Source: Acidobacteriota bacterium
GTDB taxonomy: Bacteria; Acidobacteriota; Blastocatellia; Pyrinomonadales; Pyrinomonadaceae
DNA length: 64,000 bases
NCBI GenBank assembly: GCA_025463135.1
Contig: JAOAPY010000052.1
Location: 119,204-183,203 of the forward strand
Direction: 5' to 3'
The position numbers and the translations under genes were made by a program. The notes beneath the pieces are model-generated. The model searched no databases, was not told the DNA's origin, and worked only from the letters and a program-made list of their open reading frames with translations. Positions 25,814 to 34,033 of this stretch are shown here, piece by piece. Positions within the stretch are counted from its first letter, which is position 1, and each line of letters starts with the position of its first letter.

Positions 25814-27511
25814 ATGCATCATAATTTGAAAAGGAAAATTATCGATTCCCCCACTGCGCCTCGACGAAACTTTGTGATTGCCGAATTTCGGGCAATGGTG
25901 ATCGTGATCGTGGTGGGCATTGCGGTTCTTGTTCCCATCATGATCTGGGGCATCCCCTCCGGCGGGGACCTGGCTAATCATTATCGCTTTGCCTTGCCCT
26001 TCTACGATTCGATTCGCAGCGGACACCTTTACCCGGGTTGGCTCGCCGAGTCGAACTTCGGTTTTGGTGATGCTCGTTTTCGTTTTTATCCGCCAGGTCT
26101 GTACTACTTGCTGGCGGTGTTGAAGCTGGTTGCGGGTTGGTACCTGGCGAGTGTCCTTGCTTTCGTTCTGCTCACAGTGGCGGGCGGACTGGGAACATAT
26201 TTTTGGGCGCGTGGATCCCAGCCGGTAAAGGTCGCGATGTGGGCGGGCGTGATTTATACAATCGCTCCCTATCATCTGAACGAACTCTATCAGGCCTCTC
26301 TGCTTTCAGAGTACGCGGCCTGCAGTGTACTGCCGTTCGTTTTTGCGTTTGTCGAACGCATTTGTCGTCGCCAGCGGACTTCCGACATTGCCGGCCTGGC
26401 GGCGACGTACGCCTTGCTGGTGCTAACTCATCTGCCCTTAACGGTAATTGGTTCGCTTGCGATAGTTGTCTATGCGATCTTCTTACTGCATCGCCAAAGT
26501 CTTTGGTCCACCCTGCTCCGCTTGACCGTTGGCGGAATTTTGGGATTAGCGACCAGCGCCTTCTTCTGGACCACGATGTTGGCCGAGTTGCCCTGGATCA
26601 AAGGCAACTCTGCGCACCAGAATACTTATTACGACTATCGCGCGAATTTTTTGTTTTCGCCGGGAGCGTTAACAAACCGAAACACCTGGTATGCCAATGT
26701 CCTGGCGCTGGCAGTCCTGGGAATGTTGTTGCCCACTGCGATTCTTGTAAGGAAGAAATTGAGTCGGGCTACCAAGGCTGCGGCCCTATTGACGGTGGTC
26801 TCGTTGGTAATGGCGACGGAGTTGAGTCGTCCCTTGTGGCTGGTGATCCCAAAACTGCGAGAGGTGCAGTTTCCCTGGCGTTGGCTGGCTATCACCTCCA
26901 TGAGTGGATCCATTCTTTTAGCCGCAAGCATCCCTAACTGGATCAAAATCTGGCGACGTAGCTTTCGGCCCCTCCACTTCGTACCTATTCTCGGCGTTGC
27001 TCTTTCGCTGGCCTTCGTGGCGACGCAGATCGTTTGGGACTCTGACTATCTGCCGCGCCGGGAATTTGAGCAGCTCATCACAAATATTCGCGGGTCTGCC
27101 AGCTTCAAGGATTGGCTGCCGCTGTGGGCCGGCGAAGGTTTGCAGCCTTACTTGATGAAGGAACGCGTTAACTCCGATCCCAGGCTGGTGACGATTACTA
27201 CCTGGGAGCCGGAACATCGCGTGTTTACTATCGCGGCTGGTCCACAAAGCGAGGCGCGCATCCAGACTTTTTATTATCCGCTGTGGGTCGCAACCGCCGG
27301 CCATCAATTGCTCGCCACCAGACCTGCCCCGGATGGAGCGCTGCTCGTGTCCGTTCCGCCTGATCAGACTGTAGTGACATTGGATTTTCGTGAGCCGCCG
27401 CGGGTCCAGATAATGAGAGTAGTATCGTTCGCGGGTTGGATAATGATCGTGGGCCTTTGCATTCATGGTCTACGTCAGCAGAAACGCCACAAGTTACTTC
27501 CCGTTTCATAG
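25814..27511 (+). CDS. Polytopic membrane protein, PTPS-related domain family
   Basis: A 565-residue membrane protein with about 10-11 helices. The N-terminal half contains SGGDLANHYRFALPFYDSIRSGHLYPGW and FGDARFRFYPPGLYYLL. These are recognisable as the membrane family labelled 6-pyruvoyl-tetrahydropterin-synthase-related (PF10131), a misleading name for putative GT-C-like proteins. Acidic residues in the first periplasmic loop (GGD, GDARF) are placed like GT-C catalytic residues. A beta-rich segment lies near the C-terminus (430-520), followed by a final helix. It is divergently transcribed from the glycan cluster and probably contributes to the same surface polymer. Confidence 0.7.
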   Translation: MHHNLKRKIIDSPTAPRRNFVIAEFRAMVIVIVVGIAVLVPIMIWGIPSGGDLANHYRFALPFYDSIRSGHLYPGWLAESNFGFGDARFRFYPPGLYYLLAVLKLVAGWYLASVLAFVLLTVAGGLGTYFWARGSQPVKVAMWAGVIYTIAPYHLNELYQASLLSEYAACSVLPFVFAFVERICRRQRTSDIAGLAATYALLVLTHLPLTVIGSLAIVVYAIFLLHRQSLWSTLLRLTVGGILGLATSAFFWTTMLAELPWIKGNSAHQNTYYDYRANFLFSPGALTNRNTWYANVLALAVLGMLLPTAILVRKKLSRATKAAALLTVVSLVMATELSRPLWLVIPKLREVQFPWRWLAITSMSGSILLAASIPNWIKIWRRSFRPLHFVPILGVALSLAFVATQIVWDSDYLPRREFEQLITNIRGSASFKDWLPLWAGEGLQPYLMKERVNSDPRLVTITTWEPEHRVFTIAAGPQSEARIQTFYYPLWVATAGHQLLATRPAPDGALLVSVPPDQTVVTLDFREPPRVQIMRVVSFAGWIMIVGLCIHGLRQQKRHKLLPVS

Positions 27512-27568
27512 ATATTGCGGTACATTTGTTTCCCGCGTAGCACCCTCGACAGGCGTCACCAAACTTAC

Positions 27569-28399
27569 GTGAATACGGTCGCAGCCAGCACAACCAACAC
27601 CAAAGCCACGGGAGCCGGAGCAATTTCGCGCGTGACCGCAATTGCCCGCAATGCTTTCCGCGAGGCGGTGCGCGATCGCGTGCTCTATAACCTGGTCCTG
27701 TTTGTGCTGTTGCTGACTACGGCCGCGATTTTCCTGGGCGAACTCTCTGGCGGCCAGGAAAAAAAGATCATCGTCGACCTCGGACTTAGCGCAATGCTGT
27801 TGTTCGGCGTCTTCATCTCAATCTTTGTTGGGGTCGGCCTGGTCTATAAAGAGATCGAGCGTCGCACTATCTACGCAATCTTTTCCAAGCCCGTGGGTCG
27901 CGGTGAGTTTCTGCTGGGAAAGTATCTCGGCCTTTGTCTCACGCTCCTGTTCAATGTGATGGTGATGGGCGCGGGCGTTTCGCTGGCCCTCATCTATGTC
28001 AGCCGCGGCTGGGACCCACTGGTCTTGAGCATCTGGCCGGCGGTTCTCATGATCTACATCGAGTTGATGTTGATAACCAGCGTGGCGCTTCTTTTTTCCT
28101 CTTTTTCATCGCCGGCGCTTTCAGCCTTGTTGACCTTCTTCGTTTTTATCATCGGGCATTTCAGCGCCGACCTCAAAGGTCTGGCCGGATCAATGGGCAG
28201 CACGGCCGCACGCTGGTTGTTTGCGACGCTCTATTACCTGCTGCCCAATTTGACTAACTACAGTTACATCACACCGGCCGCGCACGGGCAGACGCCCGGG
28301 GCCTCGACCGTCCTGTTGGCTATGCTGTACGCGGCCATTTACATCGGCGTCATTTTGGCCGCGGCCACGCTGGTGTTTGGCCGGCGGAATTTCAAGTAA
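27569..28399 (+). CDS. ABC-2 type transporter permease
   Basis: A permease of about 276 residues with six predicted membrane helices and the ABC-2 hallmark KEIERRTIYAIFSKPVGRGEFLLGKYLG (amphipathic coupling segment) after helix 2. It pairs with the ATPase at 29464 through the TPR gene between them. The frame is open from a TTG at 27515, but GTG 27569 gives a more sensible N-terminus (VNTVAASTTNTK). Neither has a clear ribosome site. The permease stop overlaps the region of the next gene's AAGGAG. The exported substrate is unknown. Confidence 0.82.
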   Translation: MNTVAASTTNTKATGAGAISRVTAIARNAFREAVRDRVLYNLVLFVLLLTTAAIFLGELSGGQEKKIIVDLGLSAMLLFGVFISIFVGVGLVYKEIERRTIYAIFSKPVGRGEFLLGKYLGLCLTLLFNVMVMGAGVSLALIYVSRGWDPLVLSIWPAVLMIYIELMLITSVALLFSSFSSPALSALLTFFVFIIGHFSADLKGLAGSMGSTAARWLFATLYYLLPNLTNYSYITPAAHGQTPGASTVLLAMLYAAIYIGVILAAATLVFGRRNFK

Positions 28400-28415
28400 G
28401 GAGATGGTGCTTTAG

Positions 28416-29336
28416 GTGACCGGCTCAGGACAGAAAGGAAGGTCGCGCGAGCTAGCCCTTGTCCTTGGGATAGTGGTAGGACTCGCGGCTGTCTTTGTAG
28501 TCTCGCGTGCCATTGACGCGCGCCGGCCCGCGCCGGATCCAACTTTGGAAGAGGAGAAATTGTACGTCACAGGTAGCGCGGCCAGACGCGCGAGCCTGGG
28601 GTTCAACGGGTTGATGGCTGACTGGTACTGGATGCGCGCGCTCCAGTACGTTGGGCGCAAAATCATGAGTGTGCCCGACAATGTTCCTATTGATGATCTG
28701 GGCGCTCTTAATTTGAAACTCCTGGCTCCGCTGCTGGATGTTTCGACCAGCCTCGATCCGCGATTCATGGAAGCCTATGAGTACGCAGCGGTGGTCCTGC
28801 CGGCAGTAAACGTCGAAGAAGCCATCCGCATCACCAGGAAAGGAATTGCCGCCAACCCCAATGAGTGGCGGCTGTATCATCATCTTGGTTACATTTACTG
28901 GCAGCGAGGAGATTTCCAAACGGCCGCCGAAATCTATGGCGCGGGGGCTGCGACACCGGATGCTCCACAATGGATGCAGGCAATGAAAGCGCGAATGGCG
29001 GCGGAGGGTGGGAGCCGAGGAACGGCCCGCGAGATCTACCGGCGCATGTACGATGAAACCGCGGACAAGCAGGTCAAGGACATGGCCCACCGGCGCCTGC
29101 TGCAACTGGATTCATTGGACCAGCGAGACATACTACGCAGGCTATTGACTGTCTACAGCACAAAGACTGGTCACTGCGTTTCCGCCTGGCGCGAGGTTGG
29201 TCCGGCATTGCAGGTGTTACGCATCGCGGTCGATAGCAACGGAGCTCCCCTGGACCCTGCCGGAACACCTTATCGATTGGTGAAGGGTGGTTGCGATGTT
29301 GACCTGGATCCGAAATCAGAGGTGCCGAGCAAATAG
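28416..29336 (+). CDS. Membrane-anchored TPR protein of an ABC-2 export operon
   Basis: A 306-residue protein with one N-terminal membrane helix (about residues 12-32) and a helical domain. TPR-like helical pairs lie at about 95-200, with a clear NEWRLYHHLGYIYWQRGDFQTAAEIY unit. The segment LMADWYWMRALQY near residue 65 recurs in Acidobacteriota proteins beside ABC-2 permeases. The GTG start at 28416 is chosen for AAGGAGA 11-12 nt upstream, immediately after the permease stop. It probably scaffolds or recruits partners for the transporter; its direct role is unknown. Confidence 0.75.
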   Translation: MTGSGQKGRSRELALVLGIVVGLAAVFVVSRAIDARRPAPDPTLEEEKLYVTGSAARRASLGFNGLMADWYWMRALQYVGRKIMSVPDNVPIDDLGALNLKLLAPLLDVSTSLDPRFMEAYEYAAVVLPAVNVEEAIRITRKGIAANPNEWRLYHHLGYIYWQRGDFQTAAEIYGAGAATPDAPQWMQAMKARMAAEGGSRGTAREIYRRMYDETADKQVKDMAHRRLLQLDSLDQRDILRRLLTVYSTKTGHCVSAWREVGPALQVLRIAVDSNGAPLDPAGTPYRLVKGGCDVDLDPKSEVPSK

Positions 29337-29463
29337 CTGTCCGACAAACTTCATCAGTTTGTCGAGTTGAGAAGCACAGACTCAGTCTGTGTAGCGTGGC
29401 CCGCAGTCACAGACTGAAGTCTGTGCTACGTACAGCGACAAACTGAAGTTTGTCGGACTCATT
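29337..29463. repeat. Nested palindromes (family D inside family A) splitting an ABC operon
   Basis: Outer family-A arms (29339-29364 and 29436-29458) enclose family-D arms (29373-29395 and 29408-29429, core CACAGACTGAAGTCTGTG). Each arm is itself a palindrome. The element fills the whole gap between the TPR and ATPase genes and ends 5 bp before the ATPase ATG. A partial family-D copy follows the ATPase gene at about 30453-30474. Confidence 0.8.
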
Positions 29464-30396
29464 ATGCCAATAGTTGAAATCGAAAACCTGACGAAAGATT
29501 ATGACGTCGGCTTTTGGCGCAAGCGCAAGGTACGCGCGCTCGACGGCCTCTCGCTGTCGGTTGAGCAGGGTGAGATTTTCGGTTTTCTGGGCGCCAACGG
29601 CGCCGGCAAGACTACTACCCTGAAATTGTTAATGCGCCTCATCTTTCCCACAGTGGGCACCGCTCGCATCCTGGGTAGCGATATCAGCAACGTCACGATG
29701 CATCAGCGGATTGGCTATCTGCCTGAGAATCCTTATTTTTATGACTATCTGACGGCGCGCGAATTTCTCGAGTATTGCGCGGAACTTTTTGGTTACCCGC
29801 ACGGCGAACGCAGGAAACTCAGCGAGGACTTGTTAAGGCGTGTCCATCTCGACGAGAAAAGATGGAATACGCAGTTGAGAAAATTTTCAAAAGGTATGCT
29901 GCAGCGCGTCGGACTGGCCCAGGCCGTGATCAATGATCCGGAAGTTGTGTTTCTGGACGAGCCAATGAGCGGTCTGGATCCCATCGGCCGGCGGGAAGTG
30001 CGCGACTTGATTGCTTCGCTAAGGCAGGAGGGCAAGACTGTCTTCATGTGCTCGCACATCCTTTCGGACATCGAAGTTCTTTGCGATCGCGTGGCGATTC
30101 TAAAACGCGGCAAGTTGGCGCACGTGGGCAATCTCGACGAACTTCGGCGCCGCGCCGGCGATCGCGATTCGGTAGAAATCATCGCCACGGCATTGAACGT
30201 CGAAACCTTCAAGAGTCTTATGCCGAACAGTGAACGAGTGGCACTGGCCGTCGCCGCCGGCGGTTTGCGAATTCAGGTTCAGGATGAGAGCGAAGTGGAT
30301 TCAGTGCTCAACGCGTTACGCAAGGCGGGTGGAAAACTGGTTTCGGTTCAGCCTGTAAGGCAATCGCTGGAAGAACTGTTTATGGATGACAAGTAA
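29464..30396 (+). CDS. ABC transporter ATP-binding protein
   Basis: A 310-residue ABC-2-type ATPase. It has Walker A GANGAGKTT (about 43-51), a Q-loop-equivalent IGYLPENPYFYD (Glu in place of Gln, common in this subfamily), signature FSKGMLQR, Walker B VVFLDEPMSGLDP and an H-loop CSHILSD. The C-terminal 80 residues form the DUF4162-like tail common in drug/lipid exporters. It pairs with the permease at 27569. No ribosome site precedes ATG 29464, because a palindromic element abuts it; translation may depend on coupling or on unfolding of that element. Confidence 0.92.
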   Translation: MPIVEIENLTKDYDVGFWRKRKVRALDGLSLSVEQGEIFGFLGANGAGKTTTLKLLMRLIFPTVGTARILGSDISNVTMHQRIGYLPENPYFYDYLTAREFLEYCAELFGYPHGERRKLSEDLLRRVHLDEKRWNTQLRKFSKGMLQRVGLAQAVINDPEVVFLDEPMSGLDPIGRREVRDLIASLRQEGKTVFMCSHILSDIEVLCDRVAILKRGKLAHVGNLDELRRRAGDRDSVEIIATALNVETFKSLMPNSERVALAVAAGGLRIQVQDESEVDSVLNALRKAGGKLVSVQPVRQSLEELFMDDK

Positions 30397-30472
30397 CGCG
30401 ACCTCGGTCTGCGCGCGTTTGATTTCGCTAAACAGCCCAGTGCCCAATGCGACACAGATGAAGTCTGTGCTA

Positions 30473-30976
30473 CTACCTCAGCTTAAACCCCGTCACTTCC
30501 ATCTTGATGTTTGCGCGGTCGGTGGTTTCAGTCATCCCGTCAAGCACCACATTTACGGGCAGGGTCTTATTCGGTCCCAGCTCAGGCTCACGGCCCGGCA
30601 CAACGAGAATGTATCTCTCCCTGACTGCGTTCCCCTGATGATCCACTACGGCTGCTCTTATTTCGAGTCCCGTGATTGATCGCCCGGTAAAGTTCCGCGC
30701 AGTTGTATGGAGGGTCATAACTATGTCGCCCAGCGCTCGTCCTGCTTCATCTGCTTCGGGCTCGTCCAGGGCGATCAGCTTGCTGTATTTGTCCCACTCA
30801 GGCGAGCCGGGACGGATTGCGTCCGTCAGGCGAGTTGGCGGACCGCTATCATTCTTGCCCGCGCGCATCAAGACGTAGAAGAGACCGGCAATCGCGATGG
30901 CCGCGATTATCGCCACGACAATCACTATGTTGCGCCGAGAGTCTCGATCTGCAATGTCGCGTTCAGTGGCAACCAT
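30473..30976 (-). CDS. Membrane-anchored protein of unknown function
   Basis: About 167 residues. A charged N-terminus (MVATERDIADRDSRRN) is followed by one strong membrane helix (about 17-36) and a beta-rich extracytoplasmic domain of about 120 residues (DIVMTLHTTARNFTGRSITGLEIRAAVVD). That domain is reminiscent of DUF2393/FxLYD-type Ig-like domains found on single-pass proteins. The frame is open to a GTG at 31066; ATG 30976 puts the membrane helix close to the start and is preferred, though without a good ribosome site. No function assigned. Confidence 0.6.
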   Translation of the reverse strand: MVATERDIADRDSRRNIVIVVAIIAAIAIAGLFYVLMRAGKNDSGPPTRLTDAIRPGSPEWDKYSKLIALDEPEADEAGRALGDIVMTLHTTARNFTGRSITGLEIRAAVVDHQGNAVRERYILVVPGREPELGPNKTLPVNVVLDGMTETTDRANIKMEVTGFKLR

Positions 30977-31113
30977 GAATGACGGAGATTCTAAATTCGC
31001 TCCCTGAGATTTGCAATGTTCGTCGTCGGATTGGGTGGCTTCCTCGAGGCACGCTGGGTTAGACACTCGGTTTGCTCGAAAGGTTCCGCTTACCGGTTAT
31101 GGCGTCATCGAAA

Positions 31114-31500
31114 TCAAGATTTGGGTGCGAGTCGTTTGAGAAGAAGCTCCAACTGACCGAAGTCGATCGGTTTGGTAACGTACTCGTTACAGCCTGAGGC
31201 TAACGCCTCTGCGTGAAAGTCCGCCGTGTCGTGGGCGGACACAACAACGATCGGAACTCGCTGCAAGGCCGGCAGGCGCCGAATATAGCGAGTCGCCGCC
31301 AGACCATCGATCTTGGGCAGACTCAAATCCATGAGGATTAGGTCGGGTCGCGTAGTTTGCGCTGATTCCACGGCTTGCTCGCCATTGACCGCCTCCATGA
31401 CCTCATAGCCGCTCATTTCCAAAAGTCGCTTCATCATCACGCGATTGTCTTCAGAGTCTTCAACCAGTAGGACCCTCGGTCGCTTGAGTCGCCTTTCCAT
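31114..31500 (-). CDS. Single-domain response regulator (CheY-like)
   Basis: A 128-residue receiver domain with acidic pocket (VEDSED), phosphoacceptor Asp58 (LILMDLSLPK), Ser in VVVSAHD and Lys in YVTKPIDF. No output domain is present. ATG 31500 is preferred over the ORF beginning at 31560 because AGAGGT lies 8 nt before it. It is divergently transcribed from a kinase-like protein and an NtrC-type regulator, suggesting a shared phosphorelay. It may act as a phosphate sink or intermediate. Confidence 0.9.
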   Translation of the reverse strand: MERRLKRPRVLLVEDSEDNRVMMKRLLEMSGYEVMEAVNGEQAVESAQTTRPDLILMDLSLPKIDGLAATRYIRRLPALQRVPIVVVSAHDTADFHAEALASGCNEYVTKPIDFGQLELLLKRLAPKS

Positions 31501-31663
31501 TTCATTTGACCTCTGACCGCCAAATTGAACCGCCGCCTGCAAAATAATCACCTCCCGCACTCAACGCTGTGTATCACTAGAAGACGCAGCGCTTTTTTGC
31601 TAACATTCGCACCGAAACGCGACACAACGAACTAAAGAGACCGGGTCTAATCCGTACACCCTG

Positions 31664-32407
31664 ATGTCGTCTGTCGTTTCAATGCCGTCGTCGAGTTTGA
31701 GCCGCCAAAAGGTCAAAGCGCTAATGAAGCCCTTATTATCAGAAGATCGCGATGGCGTTACGCTTCAAAATCTGGGGCGAGCCTCTCTGCAAATCATCCA
31801 CGACATCAAAAACCAACTTAACGGTCTCAAACTTTATGCCACATACTTGCGCAAGCGAATGGAGCAGACCGAACAGCCCGAAGAGCTGCAGGAAACCGTG
31901 GCCAAGCTAATCGGCGGACTGGATCGCGCGGCGAATGATCTGAATGTGCTGGTACAGTACGGTAGACCCCTGACGCTCAGTAGGAATCCGGGCGTTGATC
32001 TACAAAAGATCATGCGCGGGGTTGCCACTAATTGCCTGGAACCGGCTTCTGGAGATTCGATGTGCCGGCTGGAAGTGGACGCAGAGCCGGTCGCGCTGTT
32101 AGGCGAATTTGACGCGACCGCTTTGACGGATGCTTTTAAAGCCATTTCAATTGGCGCCTGGAAGACGATTAGCAGGGACAACCCGGAGCCCTTGAAGGTT
32201 ACTCTCAAGCGCGAAGTTGTGGCCGGCGGACCAACCGGCACACTCGAATGGGGACCAGTAAATTTTAATAATGGTGATCCGTTCAGCTCGTTTAGTGGCA
32301 GCGAAGCGATCAGGATGTCGTTAGCCGCAAAGATTGTCGAAGCGCACAGCGGCTCAGCCGAGTATCGGGACCAAATGCTGCGTGTTCGTTTGCCGCTGAC
32401 GCCTTAA
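31664..32407 (+). CDS. Histidine-kinase-like protein with degenerate ATPase domain
   Basis: A 247-residue soluble protein. A phosphoacceptor-type helix carries His46 (LQIIHDIKNQLNGLKLY), followed by a two-helix DHp-like region. The C-terminal half is where the HATPase should be, but the N-box and GxGLG ATP-lid glycines are absent; the corresponding region reads PFSSFSGSEAIRMSLAAKIVEAHSG. It therefore may be a phosphotransfer or phosphatase partner rather than an active kinase. It lies 76 bp before an NtrC-type regulator and is divergent from a CheY-like protein, forming a compact signalling module. ATG 31664 start has no strong ribosome site. Confidence 0.7.
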   Translation: MSSVVSMPSSSLSRQKVKALMKPLLSEDRDGVTLQNLGRASLQIIHDIKNQLNGLKLYATYLRKRMEQTEQPEELQETVAKLIGGLDRAANDLNVLVQYGRPLTLSRNPGVDLQKIMRGVATNCLEPASGDSMCRLEVDAEPVALLGEFDATALTDAFKAISIGAWKTISRDNPEPLKVTLKREVVAGGPTGTLEWGPVNFNNGDPFSSFSGSEAIRMSLAAKIVEAHSGSAEYRDQMLRVRLPLTP

Positions 32408-32483
32408 TTTGGAATTCGGAACAGAGCCGACACGGAAGTAGATCGTGTTCTGTGCGTACACTAACGTACAAAGAGAAAGTCTT

Positions 32484-33911
32484 ATGAGCAACACGAGTTC
32501 AGTTGTCTTAAGGGAGGAGAGAAAGGTGGAGAACAAGGATGTGCGAATTCTCATCGTCGATGACGAGGCTATGATCGCGGACTCATTGCGCAAACATCTC
32601 GTCGCGGAAGGCTATTCAGTAGACACAGCCGCCACGGGAGCAGAAGCGATTGAGCGCTTTGATCAGGGCGGTCATCACCTGGCAATTTGCGATCTGCAAC
32701 TGCCCGACATGGACGGATTGGAAGTGATGCGCCACATGAAAGATGCGCGTCCGAATACCGAAGTCATCGTGGTCACCGGTTATGGTTCGGTGCAGCGAGC
32801 TGTCGACGCCACCAAGGCCGGCGCGTTTTATTTTGTCGAGAAACCATTTGATTTCGAAGAACTCCAACCGCTGGTTGACAAAGCGCTGGAGCGCCGTGAA
32901 CTGGTTGCCGAAGCGGTGAGTATGCGACGACAGTTGTCGACTCGCTCGGAATACTTCAACATCATCGGCTCTTCAAAGCAGATGCAAACTATTTATGAAA
33001 CGATCGAGTCCGTCGCGAAGTCGGACGCTAATGTGCTGATCGTAGGCGAATCCGGAACCGGCAAGGAACTCATCGCCAATGCTATTCATTACAATTCGCT
33101 GCGCTCAAAGAAAACTTTTATCAAGGTAAACTGCGCGGCGCTGCCGAAGGAACTTATCGAATCCGAACTTTTTGGACACACCAAAGGCGCGTTCACCGGA
33201 GCACACGCAGACAAGGAAGGTCTGGTGCAACATGCGGCCGGCGGCTCGCTGCTGCTGGATGAAATAGCGGAAATGCCTGTCGAGCTACAACCCAAATTAC
33301 TGCGGGTCCTGCAGGAAAGAAGTTATCGAAAAATCGGATCTGAAAAGACTTACTCGGTCGACTTTCGCTTGATCTGTTCTACAAACCGTTTGCCCGCTGA
33401 TGCGATTCGAGAAGGCCTGTTGCGCGACGATCTCTTCTATCGCATCTCGACCATCACTATTCACGTGCCGCCCCTGCGAGAACGCAGCGAAGACATTCAG
33501 CTCCTTACCGAGCACTTTTTGAAGATGTACGCGAAGAAGTATGACCGCCCCATCACCGGGGTTTCGCAAGCCGCTTATCAGCGTTTGTTTGCTCACGGGT
33601 GGCCGGGTAACGTGCGCGAATTGCAAAATGTGCTCGAGCGGGCGGTGCTGTTGGCCAAAGGGACCAGGATCGAACCGTTTGATCTTCCTTTTGAGAATGG
33701 CACACTGCCCGAGGGTGCAGCGGCCGCGGCCTGGGACGTGCCACCAAATATGACTTTGGAAGACGTCGAAAAGCTGGTAATCGAGAGGACCCTGCAAAGA
33801 ACGGGTGGCAACAAGCAGGCAGCCGCGAATCTGCTGGGCATCTACCGCCCGCGCCTCTACAGCAAGATCAAAAAATACAATATTGATGTCGGAACGCTGG
33901 TTTCGGCGTAA
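32484..33911 (+). CDS. Sigma-54-dependent response regulator (NtrC family)
   Basis: An enhancer-binding protein of about 475 residues. The receiver domain has phosphoacceptor Asp in AICDLQLPD. The AAA+ domain has Walker A GESGTGKE, a canonical GAFTGA loop, Walker B-type LLLDEIAE and an arginine-finger region. A Fis-type HTH follows at the C-terminus (RTGGNKQAAANLLGI). Two starts are credible: ATG 32484 (AAGAGAAAG upstream) or GTG 32526, which has a near-perfect GGGAGGAG 6 nt upstream and begins directly at the receiver fold. It probably receives phosphate within the module formed with the two preceding genes. No -24/-12 promoter was seen adjacent, so its targets are unknown. Confidence 0.9.
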   Translation: MSNTSSVVLREERKVENKDVRILIVDDEAMIADSLRKHLVAEGYSVDTAATGAEAIERFDQGGHHLAICDLQLPDMDGLEVMRHMKDARPNTEVIVVTGYGSVQRAVDATKAGAFYFVEKPFDFEELQPLVDKALERRELVAEAVSMRRQLSTRSEYFNIIGSSKQMQTIYETIESVAKSDANVLIVGESGTGKELIANAIHYNSLRSKKTFIKVNCAALPKELIESELFGHTKGAFTGAHADKEGLVQHAAGGSLLLDEIAEMPVELQPKLLRVLQERSYRKIGSEKTYSVDFRLICSTNRLPADAIREGLLRDDLFYRISTITIHVPPLRERSEDIQLLTEHFLKMYAKKYDRPITGVSQAAYQRLFAHGWPGNVRELQNVLERAVLLAKGTRIEPFDLPFENGTLPEGAAAAAWDVPPNMTLEDVEKLVIERTLQRTGGNKQAAANLLGIYRPRLYSKIKKYNIDVGTLVSA

Positions 33912-34018
33912 CCTGGGACTGCACGCTTTCAAGCGTGCCGCAGGTGTGGAAGATTACCTCCTGCGATGTCAAGGCCTGCCGGGAAACGTTCTACGCGCAG
34001 GATGCGTGCGGTCCCAGG
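33912..34018. repeat. Family-G paired repeat
   Basis: Arms at 33912-33944 (CCTGGGACTGCACGC) and 33995-34018 (GCGTGCGGTCCCAGG) bracket about 50 bp. The right arm matches the repeat inside catA (521-542) at 20 of 22 positions. Confidence 0.65.
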
Positions 34019-34033
34019 GCAAGAAGTATTCGA

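Noticed and set aside
33935..34033. N-terminal extension of the acyltransferase
   Set aside because: It encodes a family-G repeat; the natural helix-1 start is at ATG 34034.
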